Of a stretch of DNA of 8,815 bases, positions 1 through 5,613 are shown piece after piece. How positions within the stretch are numbered: position 1 is the stretch's first letter; the number at the start of each line of letters is the position of its first letter. The position numbers and the translations under genes are program-made. Source of the DNA: Clostridia bacterium (GTDB lineage Bacteria > Bacillota > Clostridia > Oscillospirales > CAG-272); contig JAFTNI010000175.1 in NCBI GenBank assembly GCA_017451975.1, positions 1 to 8,815 on the forward strand, read 5' to 3'. A model generated the notes under the pieces. The model saw only the letters and a list, made by a program, of their open reading frames with translations, had not been told where the DNA came from and ran no database searches.

Positions 1-71
1 CTCAAGGATCGCGCACAGATATAAGCGTTAGCAAAGGGGATGTGCAGGTACCCCCTAATTTCAAAATATAG
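1..71. other. GC-richer fragment at window edge, possible end of an upstream gene or RNA
   Basis: The first 60 bases are about half G+C, while the following 280 bases are extremely AT-rich, so something with a different constraint ends here. One plus frame is open from the edge to a TAG at 69-71 and could be the last 22 residues of an upstream protein. A minus frame is also open to the edge, so the strand cannot be decided. GGGG at 36-39 could pair with the C-run at 51-55. I do not recognise it and assign no function. Confidence 0.2.
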
Positions 72-72
72 G

Positions 73-104
73 CAATTATACAAAATGAAAATTTTGTATA
101 ATTG
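73..104. repeat. Perfect 14-bp inverted repeat with GAAA loop
   Basis: CAATTATACAAAAT (73-86) is followed by GAAA and its exact reverse complement (91-104). It starts two bases after the TAG at 69-71. A factor-independent terminator is possible, but the arms are nearly all A/T and neither side has a good T-run. A protein-binding operator is an alternative. The rest of the 72-346 spacer holds only a weaker inverted repeat (200-208 with 235-243) and the promoter of the next gene. Confidence 0.5.
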
Positions 105-282
105 AGGGAACCAAAAAAATCAAAAATCGGTGTTATTAATATTTGGCATACATTTATCTATCAAAGAAATTATCGTTCGTTATAGGCCCTTAAATCAAGC
201 GTTTTGAAAAACTCGAAATTTCCCAATATTTTTGTTCAAAACGTATCTGAGTTCATTTTAATTAATTATTTTGAGAAATAAC

Positions 283-311
283 TTGACCTTATATCCTGCT
301 TAATTTATAAT
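283..311 (+). promoter_or_regulatory. Sigma-A-type promoter of the SGNH hydrolase gene
   Basis: TTGACC at 283-288 and TATAAT at 306-311 are separated by exactly 17 bases. Transcription should start near 318, giving a leader of about 30 bases that contains GGAG at 333-336. This makes the hydrolase gene a likely single transcription unit independent of anything upstream. Confidence 0.75.
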
Positions 312-346
312 TAAATTAGAAAAAAATTTTATGGAGATTTATTTTT

Positions 347-1150
347 ATGAAAATTAATGATTTTATGAACAGCTTTGAAAACTCCACCGAGCTTCCCTTG
401 GATCAAATTATTGAAGGCAGCGGTATGTGCGGGATTTTGCGAACCATCGGTTGCGTTGGCGACAGTCTTTCTTCTGGCGAATACGAAACCATTGATGAAA
501 ACGGAAAACACCACTATTATGATTTTTACGATTATTCTTGGGGGCAATTCCTTGCCCGCGAAACAGGAACAACAGTTTATAATTTTTCACGCGGCGGAAT
601 GAGCGCAAAACAGTATATGGAAACGTTCGCCGAAGAAAAAGGATTCTGGAGCCCTGAGTTGAAATGCAAAGCTTATATTATCGCTCTTGGAGTTAACGAT
701 CTTCTCAACGACCGCCAGGAAGTTGGCTCGGTTGAAGATATTTGTAAAGATGACTACAGAAAGAACGCCCCAACCTTTGCAGGTTATTATGCTGCTATAA
801 TTCAACGCTTGAAAGCAATCAGTCCCGATGCAAAATTTTTCTTTATGACTATGCCCGAAGAAAATAACCGTCGAGAGCTGCAAATTCTCAAAAACGCTCA
901 CGCAAAGCTTATGTATGATTTGGCAGAATTTTTTGATAATTCATATGTTATTGATTTTAAGAAATATGCCCCGGTTTATGACGAATCCTTCAAAGAAAAA
1001 TTTTATCTTAACGGACATTTAAATGCTGCTGGCTATGCCCTTACAGCAAAATTTGTAATTTCTTATTTAGATTACATCATTCGTCATAATTTAAAAGATT
1101 TTTCGGAAATAGGTTTGGTCAATACCCCGTACAAAAATTGCCATATATAA
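347..1150 (+). CDS. SGNH/GDSL-family hydrolase (putative esterase/lipase type)
   Basis: A 267-residue protein of the SGNH hydrolase fold, which typically cleaves ester or acetyl groups on lipids or carbohydrates. The blocks are visible in order: GDS at 38-40 with S40 as the likely nucleophile, G84 in the SRGG stretch as an oxyanion-hole candidate, GVND at 115-118 with N117, and the catalytic histidine H224 in NGH near the C-terminus. The Asp usually found three residues before that His is replaced by Leu, so the enzyme may act as a Ser-His dyad; the same appears common in Firmicute relatives from memory. There is no signal peptide or membrane segment, so it is probably cytoplasmic. The start is set by GGAG ten bases upstream; a second ATG at 365 has no such site. 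It has its own promoter, and no clear terminator separates it from ylxM. The substrate is unknown. Confidence 0.85.
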   Translation: MKINDFMNSFENSTELPLDQIIEGSGMCGILRTIGCVGDSLSSGEYETIDENGKHHYYDFYDYSWGQFLARETGTTVYNFSRGGMSAKQYMETFAEEKGFWSPELKCKAYIIALGVNDLLNDRQEVGSVEDICKDDYRKNAPTFAGYYAAIIQRLKAISPDAKFFFMTMPEENNRRELQILKNAHAKLMYDLAEFFDNSYVIDFKKYAPVYDESFKEKFYLNGHLNAAGYALTAKFVISYLDYIIRHNLKDFSEIGLVNTPYKNCHI

Positions 1151-1230
1151 TAAATAGGAAGAAGTTTTTATTTTAGATGCGAAATGAAAAAGATTTTTGT
1201 AATATATTCAACAAAAATTCAAAAAAATAC

Positions 1231-1259
1231 TTGACAAAATGACCATATGATGATATACT
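1231..1259 (+). promoter_or_regulatory. Strong promoter of the ylxM-ffh-rpsP-khpA cluster
   Basis: TTGACA at 1231-1236, a 17-base spacer, then TATACT at 1254-1259 preceded by TGA, which makes an extended -10. This is close to a perfect housekeeping promoter, as expected for ffh and ribosomal protein genes. The start point should fall near 1266, inside the palindrome at 1261-1281. Confidence 0.85.
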
Positions 1260-1260
1260 A

Positions 1261-1281
1261 TGTAAAGTAATTTGCTTTACA
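1261..1281 (+). promoter_or_regulatory. Palindrome TGTAAAG/CTTTACA at the transcription start of ylxM
   Basis: TGTAAAG (1261-1267) and CTTTACA (1275-1281) form a perfect 7-bp inverted repeat around the 7-base centre TAATTTG. It begins one base after the -10 box, so it spans the expected start point. It could be a repressor operator. A 5' hairpin in the mRNA is less likely, because the left arm would be only partly transcribed. No binding protein can be named. Confidence 0.5.
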
Positions 1282-1306
1282 GTTAAAAACGAGGTTTTTT
1301 TAGATA

Positions 1307-1666
1307 ATGTTTGAAAAAAATTTGCGTCTTTCAGTTTTGTTTGACGCTTACGGTTCCCTTCTCACAAGCGACCAACAGAATATGTTTGATCTTTACTATA
1401 ACGAAGATCTTTCTTTGGCTGAAATTGCAGAGCATACAGGGCTTTCTCGCCAAGGTGTGCGTTATGCTATAAAACACGCGGAAGAATCGCTTTTAAATTA
1501 TGAGGAAAAACTCGGTCTTTCAAAGAAAGCAGAGCTTCTGCAATCGAACCTTTCCGAAGCAGAAGATATTATAAAAGCACTGAAAGCAAAGCATCCAAAT
1601 GAAAACAACGAATTCGACCGTCTTCTTACGCTTATTTTAAACGCAGGAAGCATTATGAAGGAGTAA
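1307..1666 (+). CDS. ylxM: YlxM-family helix-turn-helix protein, SRP-associated
   Basis: A 119-residue protein of the YlxM/UPF0122 family. Residues about 15-60 form a sigma-70 region 4-like helix-turn-helix; the stretch LSLAEIAEHTGLSRQGVRYAI is typical. A charged, probably coiled helical C-terminal half follows. Family members are nearly always encoded just upstream of ffh; in streptococci YlxM interacts with SRP components and modulates Ffh/FtsY GTPase activity. Whether it also binds DNA is unsettled. GAGG at 1291-1294 lies about 12 bases before the ATG, a slightly long spacing. Its stop is two bases before the ffh ATG, and AAGGAG inside its last codons serves as the ffh ribosome-binding site, so the two are translationally linked. 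Length and context both fit the family. Confidence 0.93.
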   Translation: MFEKNLRLSVLFDAYGSLLTSDQQNMFDLYYNEDLSLAEIAEHTGLSRQGVRYAIKHAEESLLNYEEKLGLSKKAELLQSNLSEAEDIIKALKAKHPNENNEFDRLLTLILNAGSIMKE

Positions 1667-1668
1667 AA

Positions 1669-2991
1669 ATGTTTCAGAATCTTCAGGAAAAACTTGAAGA
1701 GGCTTTCAAGAAATTCAAAAACAAAGGCAAACTGACGGAAAAAGATGTTCGCGAAGGTATGCGTGCCGTAAAGCTTGCGCTTTTGGAAGCAGACGTAAAC
1801 TTTAAGGTTGTACGCAGTTTTATAAATACCGTTACGGAACGTGCCGTTGGCTCGGAAGTTTTAGAATCTCTTGTGCCCGCACAGCAAGTTATAAAAATAG
1901 TTAACGAAGAGCTTACAGCTCTTATGGGAAACACGGTTTCCAAAATACAAATTGCATCTAAACCACCCACAATCATTATGATGGTCGGTCTTCAGGGTGC
2001 AGGTAAAACAACTCACACTGCAAAGCTTGCAGCGCTATTTAAAAAAGATGGCAAACGCCCCATGCTTGCGGCGTGTGACATTTACCGCCCGGCAGCTATA
2101 AAACAGTTGCAGGTTGTAGGTGAGGCTGTTGGCGTTCCCGTTTTCACGGAAGATAGCAAAAACACAGTTAAAATTGCGGAGCACGCTTTGAAGGAATGTA
2201 TCCGTCAGGGCTGCGATATGCTCTTTATAGATACCGCCGGTCGTCTTCATATCGATGAAGGTATGATGGATGAGCTTGTGGATATCAAAAATGCACTTAA
2301 TCCCACAGAAATTCTTCTTGTTGTAGATGCTATGACGGGTCAAGATGCCGTAAATGTTGCGGATAAATTCAATTCGCTTCTTGATGTTACGGGTGTGATT
2401 ATGACAAAAATGGACGGCGACACCCGTGGTGGTGCGGCACTTTCCATAAAACATGTTACAGGCAAGCCGATAAAATTCATCGGTACTGGCGAAAAACTTG
2501 ATGCTATAGAGCCTTTTTATCCCGATAGAATGGCTTCCCGAATACTCGGTATGGGCGATATGCTTTCTCTTATTGAAAAAGCTCAGCAAACATTCGATGA
2601 AAAGAAGGCCGCCGAGCTTGAAGAAAAGCTCCGCAAATCGAGATTTACACTTACAGATTATCTCGATCAGTTTGAACAGCTCAAACAAATGGGTTCTCTT
2701 GATTCGCTTATGGGCATGATGCCCGGAATGAAGCCCGGTGCGCTCAAAGATGCGAAGATAGACGATAAGGCTATCGACCGTATGCAGGCAATTATACGTT
2801 CAATGACTCCTGCAGAGCGCGAAAAACCTGATATTATCAATTCATCCCGCAAAAAACGCATTGCAAACGGCGCGGGAACAACGGTTGAGGAAGTTAATAA
2901 GCTTCTTAAACAGTATGACCAGACTAACAAGCTTATGAAACAAATGACAAGCGGCAAAAAGTTTGGCAAATTCGGTAAATTGCCGTTCTAA
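1669..2991 (+). CDS. ffh: Signal recognition particle protein Ffh (SRP54 GTPase)
   Basis: A 440-residue GTPase that binds 4.5S/6S SRP RNA, recognises signal sequences of nascent membrane and secreted proteins, and docks with FtsY at the membrane. The N domain covers about residues 1-95. The G domain shows the P-loop GLQGAGKTT at 107-115, DTAGR at 188-192 and TKMDGDTRGG at 246-255. The M domain runs from about 300 to the end, with the methionine-rich finger (MGMMPGM region) and the RNA-binding helix-turn-helix around SSRKKRIANG (392-401). It is full length for the family (about 440-455). It is tightly coupled to ylxM and followed after 89 bases by rpsP with no terminator, so co-transcription is likely. 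No SRP RNA gene (ffs) was recognised in the window. The identity is secure. Confidence 0.98.
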   Translation: MFQNLQEKLEEAFKKFKNKGKLTEKDVREGMRAVKLALLEADVNFKVVRSFINTVTERAVGSEVLESLVPAQQVIKIVNEELTALMGNTVSKIQIASKPPTIIMMVGLQGAGKTTHTAKLAALFKKDGKRPMLAACDIYRPAAIKQLQVVGEAVGVPVFTEDSKNTVKIAEHALKECIRQGCDMLFIDTAGRLHIDEGMMDELVDIKNALNPTEILLVVDAMTGQDAVNVADKFNSLLDVTGVIMTKMDGDTRGGAALSIKHVTGKPIKFIGTGEKLDAIEPFYPDRMASRILGMGDMLSLIEKAQQTFDEKKAAELEEKLRKSRFTLTDYLDQFEQLKQMGSLDSLMGMMPGMKPGALKDAKIDDKAIDRMQAIIRSMTPAEREKPDIINSSRKKRIANGAGTTVEEVNKLLKQYDQTNKLMKQMTSGKKFGKFGKLPF

Positions 2992-3080
2992 AACAGTATA
3001 ATTATTCAATACAAAGATATTGAAAATTTATAAACAAAATAATATTAATATAAAGAATTTATTTTCGGAGGAAAATTATC

Positions 3081-3326
3081 ATGGCAGTTAAAATCAGACT
3101 TACAAGACTTGGTTCTAAGAAAGCTCCTTTCTATCGTGTTGTTGTTGCAGACTCTCGCTTCCCTCGCGATGGCAGATTTGTTGAAGAAATCGGCTACTAC
3201 AACCCCCTCACTGAGCCCGCTGAAATCAAAATCGATGCAGACAAAGCTCAGAAATGGCTCAAGAACGGTGCTCAGCCCACAGATACTGTAAAATCTCTTC
3301 TCAAAAAGGCTGGCGTTACAGAATAA
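3081..3326 (+). CDS. rpsP: 30S ribosomal protein S16
   Basis: An 81-residue protein of the small ribosomal subunit, needed for assembly of the 16S rRNA 5' domain. The N-terminal MAVKIRLTRLGSKKAPFYR and the internal IGYYNPLTEP are signature S16 segments, and the length is normal. CGGAGG at 3066-3071 lies about ten bases before the ATG. The 89-base gap after ffh is very AT-rich and has only a weak hairpin (TTCAATA 3005-3011 with TATTGAA 3018-3024) and no convincing promoter. The gene is therefore probably read from the ylxM promoter. khpA follows after 21 bases (nine if its GTG were the start). Confidence 0.98.
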   Translation: MAVKIRLTRLGSKKAPFYRVVVADSRFPRDGRFVEEIGYYNPLTEPAEIKIDADKAQKWLKNGAQPTDTVKSLLKKAGVTE

Positions 3327-3347
3327 TTTTTTGGGGTGGCGAAGCTA

Positions 3348-3605
3348 ATGACAAACCTTAAAGACACACTTGCGAATATTACACGCGCAATTGTCGATAA
3401 ACCCGAAGAAATTGTTATCGTCGAAAAGGAAGACGGCGAGCACGTTACACTCGAACTTTCCGTTGCTTCTTCCGACATGGGCAAGGTTATCGGTAAGCGC
3501 GGCAAAATTGCTCGTGCGATCCGCCAGCTTATGAAAACGGCAGCTAACAACTGTGGCAAAAAAGTTACGGTTAATATTAAAGACGAGATTCAAGATGCTG
3601 AATAA
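3348..3605 (+). CDS. khpA: KH-domain RNA-binding protein KhpA (YlqC)
   Basis: An 85-residue single KH domain. The RNA-binding GKRG loop is at 49-52, inside the VIGKRGKIARAIRQLM segment typical of the family. In other Firmicutes KhpA forms a heterodimer with KhpB (Jag/EloR), binds many mRNAs and affects cell elongation and division; that role here is by homology. I chose ATG 3348 over the in-frame GTG at 3336 because the GGGGTGG stretch (3333-3339) makes a plausible, if imperfect, ribosome-binding site eight bases before it, and MTNLKDTLANITRAIV aligns with usual KhpA N-termini. It follows rpsP as in most Firmicutes, but a strong terminator comes three bases after its stop instead of rimM. Confidence 0.93.
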   Translation: MTNLKDTLANITRAIVDKPEEIVIVEKEDGEHVTLELSVASSDMGKVIGKRGKIARAIRQLMKTAANNCGKKVTVNIKDEIQDAE

Positions 3606-3607
3606 TG

Positions 3608-3655
3608 AAAAAAGCATATACATCGAAAGAAGATGTATATGCTTTTTGTTTTTTT
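3608..3655 (+). terminator. Strong intrinsic terminator after khpA
   Basis: A perfect 16-bp stem pairs AAAAAGCATATACATC (3609-3624) with 3632-3647 around a 7-base GAAAGAA loop. It is followed by G and seven T residues. It starts directly after the khpA stop, so it closes the ylxM-ffh-rpsP-khpA transcript and insulates the recombinase region. The A-rich left flank also allows some function on the other strand. Confidence 0.92.
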
Positions 3656-3678
3656 GCATGAAATTATTTCAAAATTAT

Positions 3679-3706
3679 ATGTCAATAGGGTATACCCTAT
3701 TGACAT
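3679..3706. promoter_or_regulatory. Perfect 28-bp palindrome upstream of the recombinase (res-like site or operator)
   Basis: The left arm ATGTCAATAGGGTA (3679-3692) is followed directly by its exact reverse complement (3693-3706), with an AT dinucleotide at the centre. Crossover sites of Tn3-family resolvases are also 28 bp, with inverted half-sites starting TGTC and a central AT at the cut. This palindrome has that length, end sequence and centre, and lies 132 bases before a resolvase-size gene. It has no T-run, so it is not a terminator. It could instead be a pure operator, or both, since resolvases repress their own genes from res. Confidence 0.6.
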
Positions 3707-3718
3707 TATAGTGATATA

Positions 3719-3761
3719 TGTCAAATAAGTCGAAAATTGATTTTTGAAATATTTCAAAAAT
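3719..3761. promoter_or_regulatory. Accessory palindromes: TGTCAA half-site and perfect 22-bp palindrome
   Basis: TATGTCAA recurs at 3717-3724, identical to 3678-3685 at the left end of the 28-bp palindrome. ATTGATT at 3736-3742 resembles its opposing half-site. Next, ATTTTTGAAAT (3740-3750) is followed by its exact reverse complement (3751-3761). ATTTCAAAA of this palindrome also occurs at 3666-3674, left of the 28-bp palindrome. CCTATTGA, another piece of the 28-bp element, recurs at 3772-3779 across the -35 box. The arrangement recalls accessory resolvase-binding subsites, but the assignment to subsites is inference, and A/T richness raises the chance of coincidental matches. Confidence 0.4.
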
Positions 3762-3775
3762 AAGAGCATATCCTA

Positions 3776-3804
3776 TTGAAATAAAAAGAAAAATATGATA
3801 TACT
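3776..3804 (+). promoter_or_regulatory. Promoter of the serine recombinase gene
   Basis: TTGAAA at 3776-3781 and TATACT at 3799-3804 are 17 bases apart, and TGA precedes the -10 box (extended -10). The -35 box overlaps CCTATTGA (3772-3779), a half-site repeated from the 28-bp palindrome, so binding of the recombinase there would block polymerase. Confidence 0.8.
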
Positions 3805-3838
3805 AAAATCAGAAATCTGCGGAAAGGAGATTGTAAAA

Positions 3839-4399
3839 ATGAAAATCGGTTACGTTCGAGTATCAACGCAGGAGCAAAACGAAGGCAGACAGACCGAAGC
3901 CTTCAATAATATGGGTGTTGACAAGCTTTTTGTAGATAAACTCAGTGGCAAAAATATAAACCGACCTCAGCTTGCAGAAATGCTTGCGTATATCCGTGAG
4001 GGCGATATTGTAGTTGTGGAAAGTATTTCTCGTCTTGCCAGAAACACGCGGGACTTGCTTGATATTGTAGAAAAAATAAAAAACAAAGGCGCAAGCTTTG
4101 TTTCATTGAAAGAAAGTATCGATACAGATTCTGTAAGCGGAAAATTTATGCTCACGATTTTTGCGGCTATGGCGGAGCTGGAACGTGGGTACATATTAGA
4201 GCGCCAGGCGGAAGGTATAGCGCTCGCCAAGCGCGAAGGCAAATATAAGGGGCGCGCGCCGATAGCAGTGGACGAAGAAAAATTCCGCAGAGTGTGCTCG
4301 CGTTGGCGCGAAGGAAAAATCACTGCCGTGCAGGCAATGGCAGAAGTTGACCTGAAGCCAAATACGTTCTACAGAAAAGTCAAAAAAATGGGGCTATAA
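3839..4399 (+). CDS. Serine recombinase, resolvase/invertase family
   Basis: A 186-residue small serine recombinase, the size of Tn3-type resolvases and DNA invertases. The catalytic domain begins YVRVST with nucleophile S9 and R7. R65 and R68 in SRLAR, and the ELERGYILERQ segment (E113-Q123), supply the other active-site and E-helix residues. The position usually Asp before R65 is Ser, a substitution frequent in Firmicute members. The C-terminal domain (about 146-182, with NTFYRKVKKM) is the Hin-type DNA-binding helix-turn-helix. It catalyses cut-and-rejoin between short inverted-repeat sites through a 5'-phosphoserine link. AAAGGAGA nine bases before the ATG fixes the start. No transposase, cargo or second recombinase adjoins it. 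The palindromes just upstream are its likely target and operator. Resolvase versus invertase cannot be decided here. Confidence 0.92.
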   Translation: MKIGYVRVSTQEQNEGRQTEAFNNMGVDKLFVDKLSGKNINRPQLAEMLAYIREGDIVVVESISRLARNTRDLLDIVEKIKNKGASFVSLKESIDTDSVSGKFMLTIFAAMAELERGYILERQAEGIALAKREGKYKGRAPIAVDEEKFRRVCSRWREGKITAVQAMAEVDLKPNTFYRKVKKMGL

Positions 4400-4405
4400 T
4401 TCCCT

Positions 4406-4428
4406 ATTAAACCTACCGTTTAATTTTT
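4406..4428 (+). terminator. Weak AT-rich terminator candidate after the recombinase
   Basis: ATTAAAC (4406-4412) pairs with GTTTAAT (4418-4424) around CTACC and is followed by TTTT. The stem has one G-C pair at the top and is only 7 bp, so termination would be weak. It is the only hairpin with a T-run between the recombinase stop and the next promoter. Confidence 0.35.
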
Positions 4429-4453
4429 CAACGAAAGTTAAACAATGCCGTCA

Positions 4454-4482
4454 TTGAAAAACAAGCGCTGTTCTGTTATAAT
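4454..4482 (+). promoter_or_regulatory. Promoter of the first XRE regulator
   Basis: TTGAAA at 4454-4459 and TATAAT at 4477-4482 are 17 bases apart. An overlapping second TATAAT lies at 4482-4487. The predicted start is near 4489, just inside the right operator arm. AGGAG at 4515-4519 follows in a short leader. Confidence 0.8.
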
Positions 4483-4504
4483 ATAATCAGAACAAGCGCT
4501 TGTT
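4460..4504. promoter_or_regulatory. Two-armed operator enclosing the -10 box
   Basis: The left arm AACAAGCGCTGTTCTG (4460-4475) and the reverse complement of the right arm (4488-4504) are identical except for one extra T in the right arm. The 12-base spacer TTATAATATAAT is the -10 region. Each arm also carries an internal AGCGCT palindrome; the right arm contains the perfect 14-mer AACAAGCGCTTGTT (4491-4504). The left arm fills the -35/-10 spacer and the right arm covers the start point, so a bound protein would shut the promoter. Autoregulation by the XRE protein encoded next is the simplest inference. Confidence 0.65.
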
Positions 4505-4529
4505 ACTTTTTTATAGGAGTACAAATATT

Positions 4530-5612
4530 ATGACGATTACGTTAAATGAACAGCTTAAAAATTTGCGCAAGAACAAAGGTAATACACAGGAAGAACTTGC
4601 GTCTTTTCTTGGAGTGACCGTGCAGGCGGTTTCCAAATGGGAACGCGGCGAAGGCTACCCGGATATTATCTTTTTGCCCCCTCTTGCGGCGTACTATAAC
4701 GTTACGGTAGACGACCTGCTCGGCGTAAACGAAGCGGCAAAAGAAGCAAAATTCAAAGAGTACAAAGCGAAGCAAGCTGAGCTTGCCAACTTGGGTAAAA
4801 CCGAAGAACGTATCGAACTTGCACGCGAAGCACTCAAGGAGTTTCCCAATAATTTAGATGCAGTAGCGCAGCTTATGTACGCTCTTGCAGCCGAAAGCTA
4901 CAGCAAAAATTACGATGAAATAATCGAGTGCGGCGAGAAAATACTCGCCCGTTCAACAGATACACATTTGAGGGATAGCGCGATACAAATTCTTTGCTTT
5001 TGCTACACCTATCAAAAGGACAGTTCAAAAAGGGATATAGCAACAGCAAAAAAATACGCCGAAATGGGGTCTAATATTCATTGCAGTGATATGGTTCTTC
5101 TATCTCACGTGCTTGAAGGTGAAGAAGGCGTGAGAGCTTGCCAGACAAATATTATTTATATTGTTGATATGCTATACAACGCAATTCAAAGAATGACAAT
5201 GAAAATTGATTTTTCGGATGAAGAAAAAATTAAAGCGTACAGTATCGCCAAAAAAGTATTCGAGGCTATTTATGATGACGGGAATTTTGGATTTTTTCAC
5301 GATAGAATGTATAGTATAAATGAGGATATGGCTTGGCGGTATTTCAATTTGAATATGCAAAATGAGGCGATTTCTTGTCTTGAAGAAGCTGCGTATCACG
5401 CCATAAAATACGATACCCGCCAAAGCGGAATGTATACGGCATTTGCAGTAAACCGCCTCAAAGATGATGTGAAATGTTCAAGCAAAAATAATACGTTAAA
5501 TAATTGTGCCGATATGATAAATATATTAAATAACAAGCATTACGCTTCCATTCGCGAAGACGAACGCATAAAATCCCTTATCTCCGAGCTTGAAAAGCAC
5601 GCAAAATATTGA
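4530..5612 (+). CDS. XRE-family transcriptional regulator with helical repeat-like C-terminal domain
   Basis: A 360-residue protein. Residues about 7-61 form a Cro/CI-type helix-turn-helix; the TQEELASFLGVT and AVSKWERGEGYPDI segments are typical. It is followed by a charged linker (70-90) and about 270 residues of predicted helices resembling tetratricopeptide-type repeats. Such fusions occur in peptide- or ligand-sensing regulators (for example RRNPP proteins), but no ligand or peptide gene is seen here, and sensing is only inferred. ATG 4530, with AGGAG ten bases upstream, is preferred over an in-frame TTG at 4500 that lies within the operator. The gene has its own promoter and a palindromic operator. 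It converges on the metallophosphoesterase gene with one base between the two stops. The protein at 6452-7516 is a diverged paralogue over its whole length. Confidence 0.85.
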   Translation: MTITLNEQLKNLRKNKGNTQEELASFLGVTVQAVSKWERGEGYPDIIFLPPLAAYYNVTVDDLLGVNEAAKEAKFKEYKAKQAELANLGKTEERIELAREALKEFPNNLDAVAQLMYALAAESYSKNYDEIIECGEKILARSTDTHLRDSAIQILCFCYTYQKDSSKRDIATAKKYAEMGSNIHCSDMVLLSHVLEGEEGVRACQTNIIYIVDMLYNAIQRMTMKIDFSDEEKIKAYSIAKKVFEAIYDDGNFGFFHDRMYSINEDMAWRYFNLNMQNEAISCLEEAAYHAIKYDTRQSGMYTAFAVNRLKDDVKCSSKNNTLNNCADMINILNNKHYASIREDERIKSLISELEKHAKY

Positions 5613-5613
5613 T

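Noticed and set aside
2035..2688. Long minus-strand open frame opposite ffh
   Set aside because: It is an antisense shadow of a highly conserved gene; its predicted protein has no recognisable domain.
3336..3347. GTG at 3336 as the start of khpA
   Set aside because: It would destroy the only G-rich ribosome-binding stretch and add four residues not typical of the family; ATG 3348 fits better.
3679..3706. 28-bp palindrome as an intrinsic terminator
   Set aside because: It has no T-run on either strand, and a strong terminator is already present 24 bases upstream.
3675..3866. Minus-strand open frame of 63 codons opposite the recombinase promoter
   Set aside because: It covers the palindromes and promoter, has the composition of random AT-rich DNA, lacks a ribosome-binding site and resembles no known protein.
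4491..4504. LexA-type SOS box
   Set aside because: The Firmicute LexA box needs GAAC and GTTC four bases apart; AACAAGCGCTTGTT has a different core and spacing.
4500..4529. In-frame TTG at 4500 as the start of the first XRE gene
   Set aside because: It sits within the operator arm close to +1 and has no ribosome-binding site, whereas ATG 4530 has AGGAG at proper spacing.
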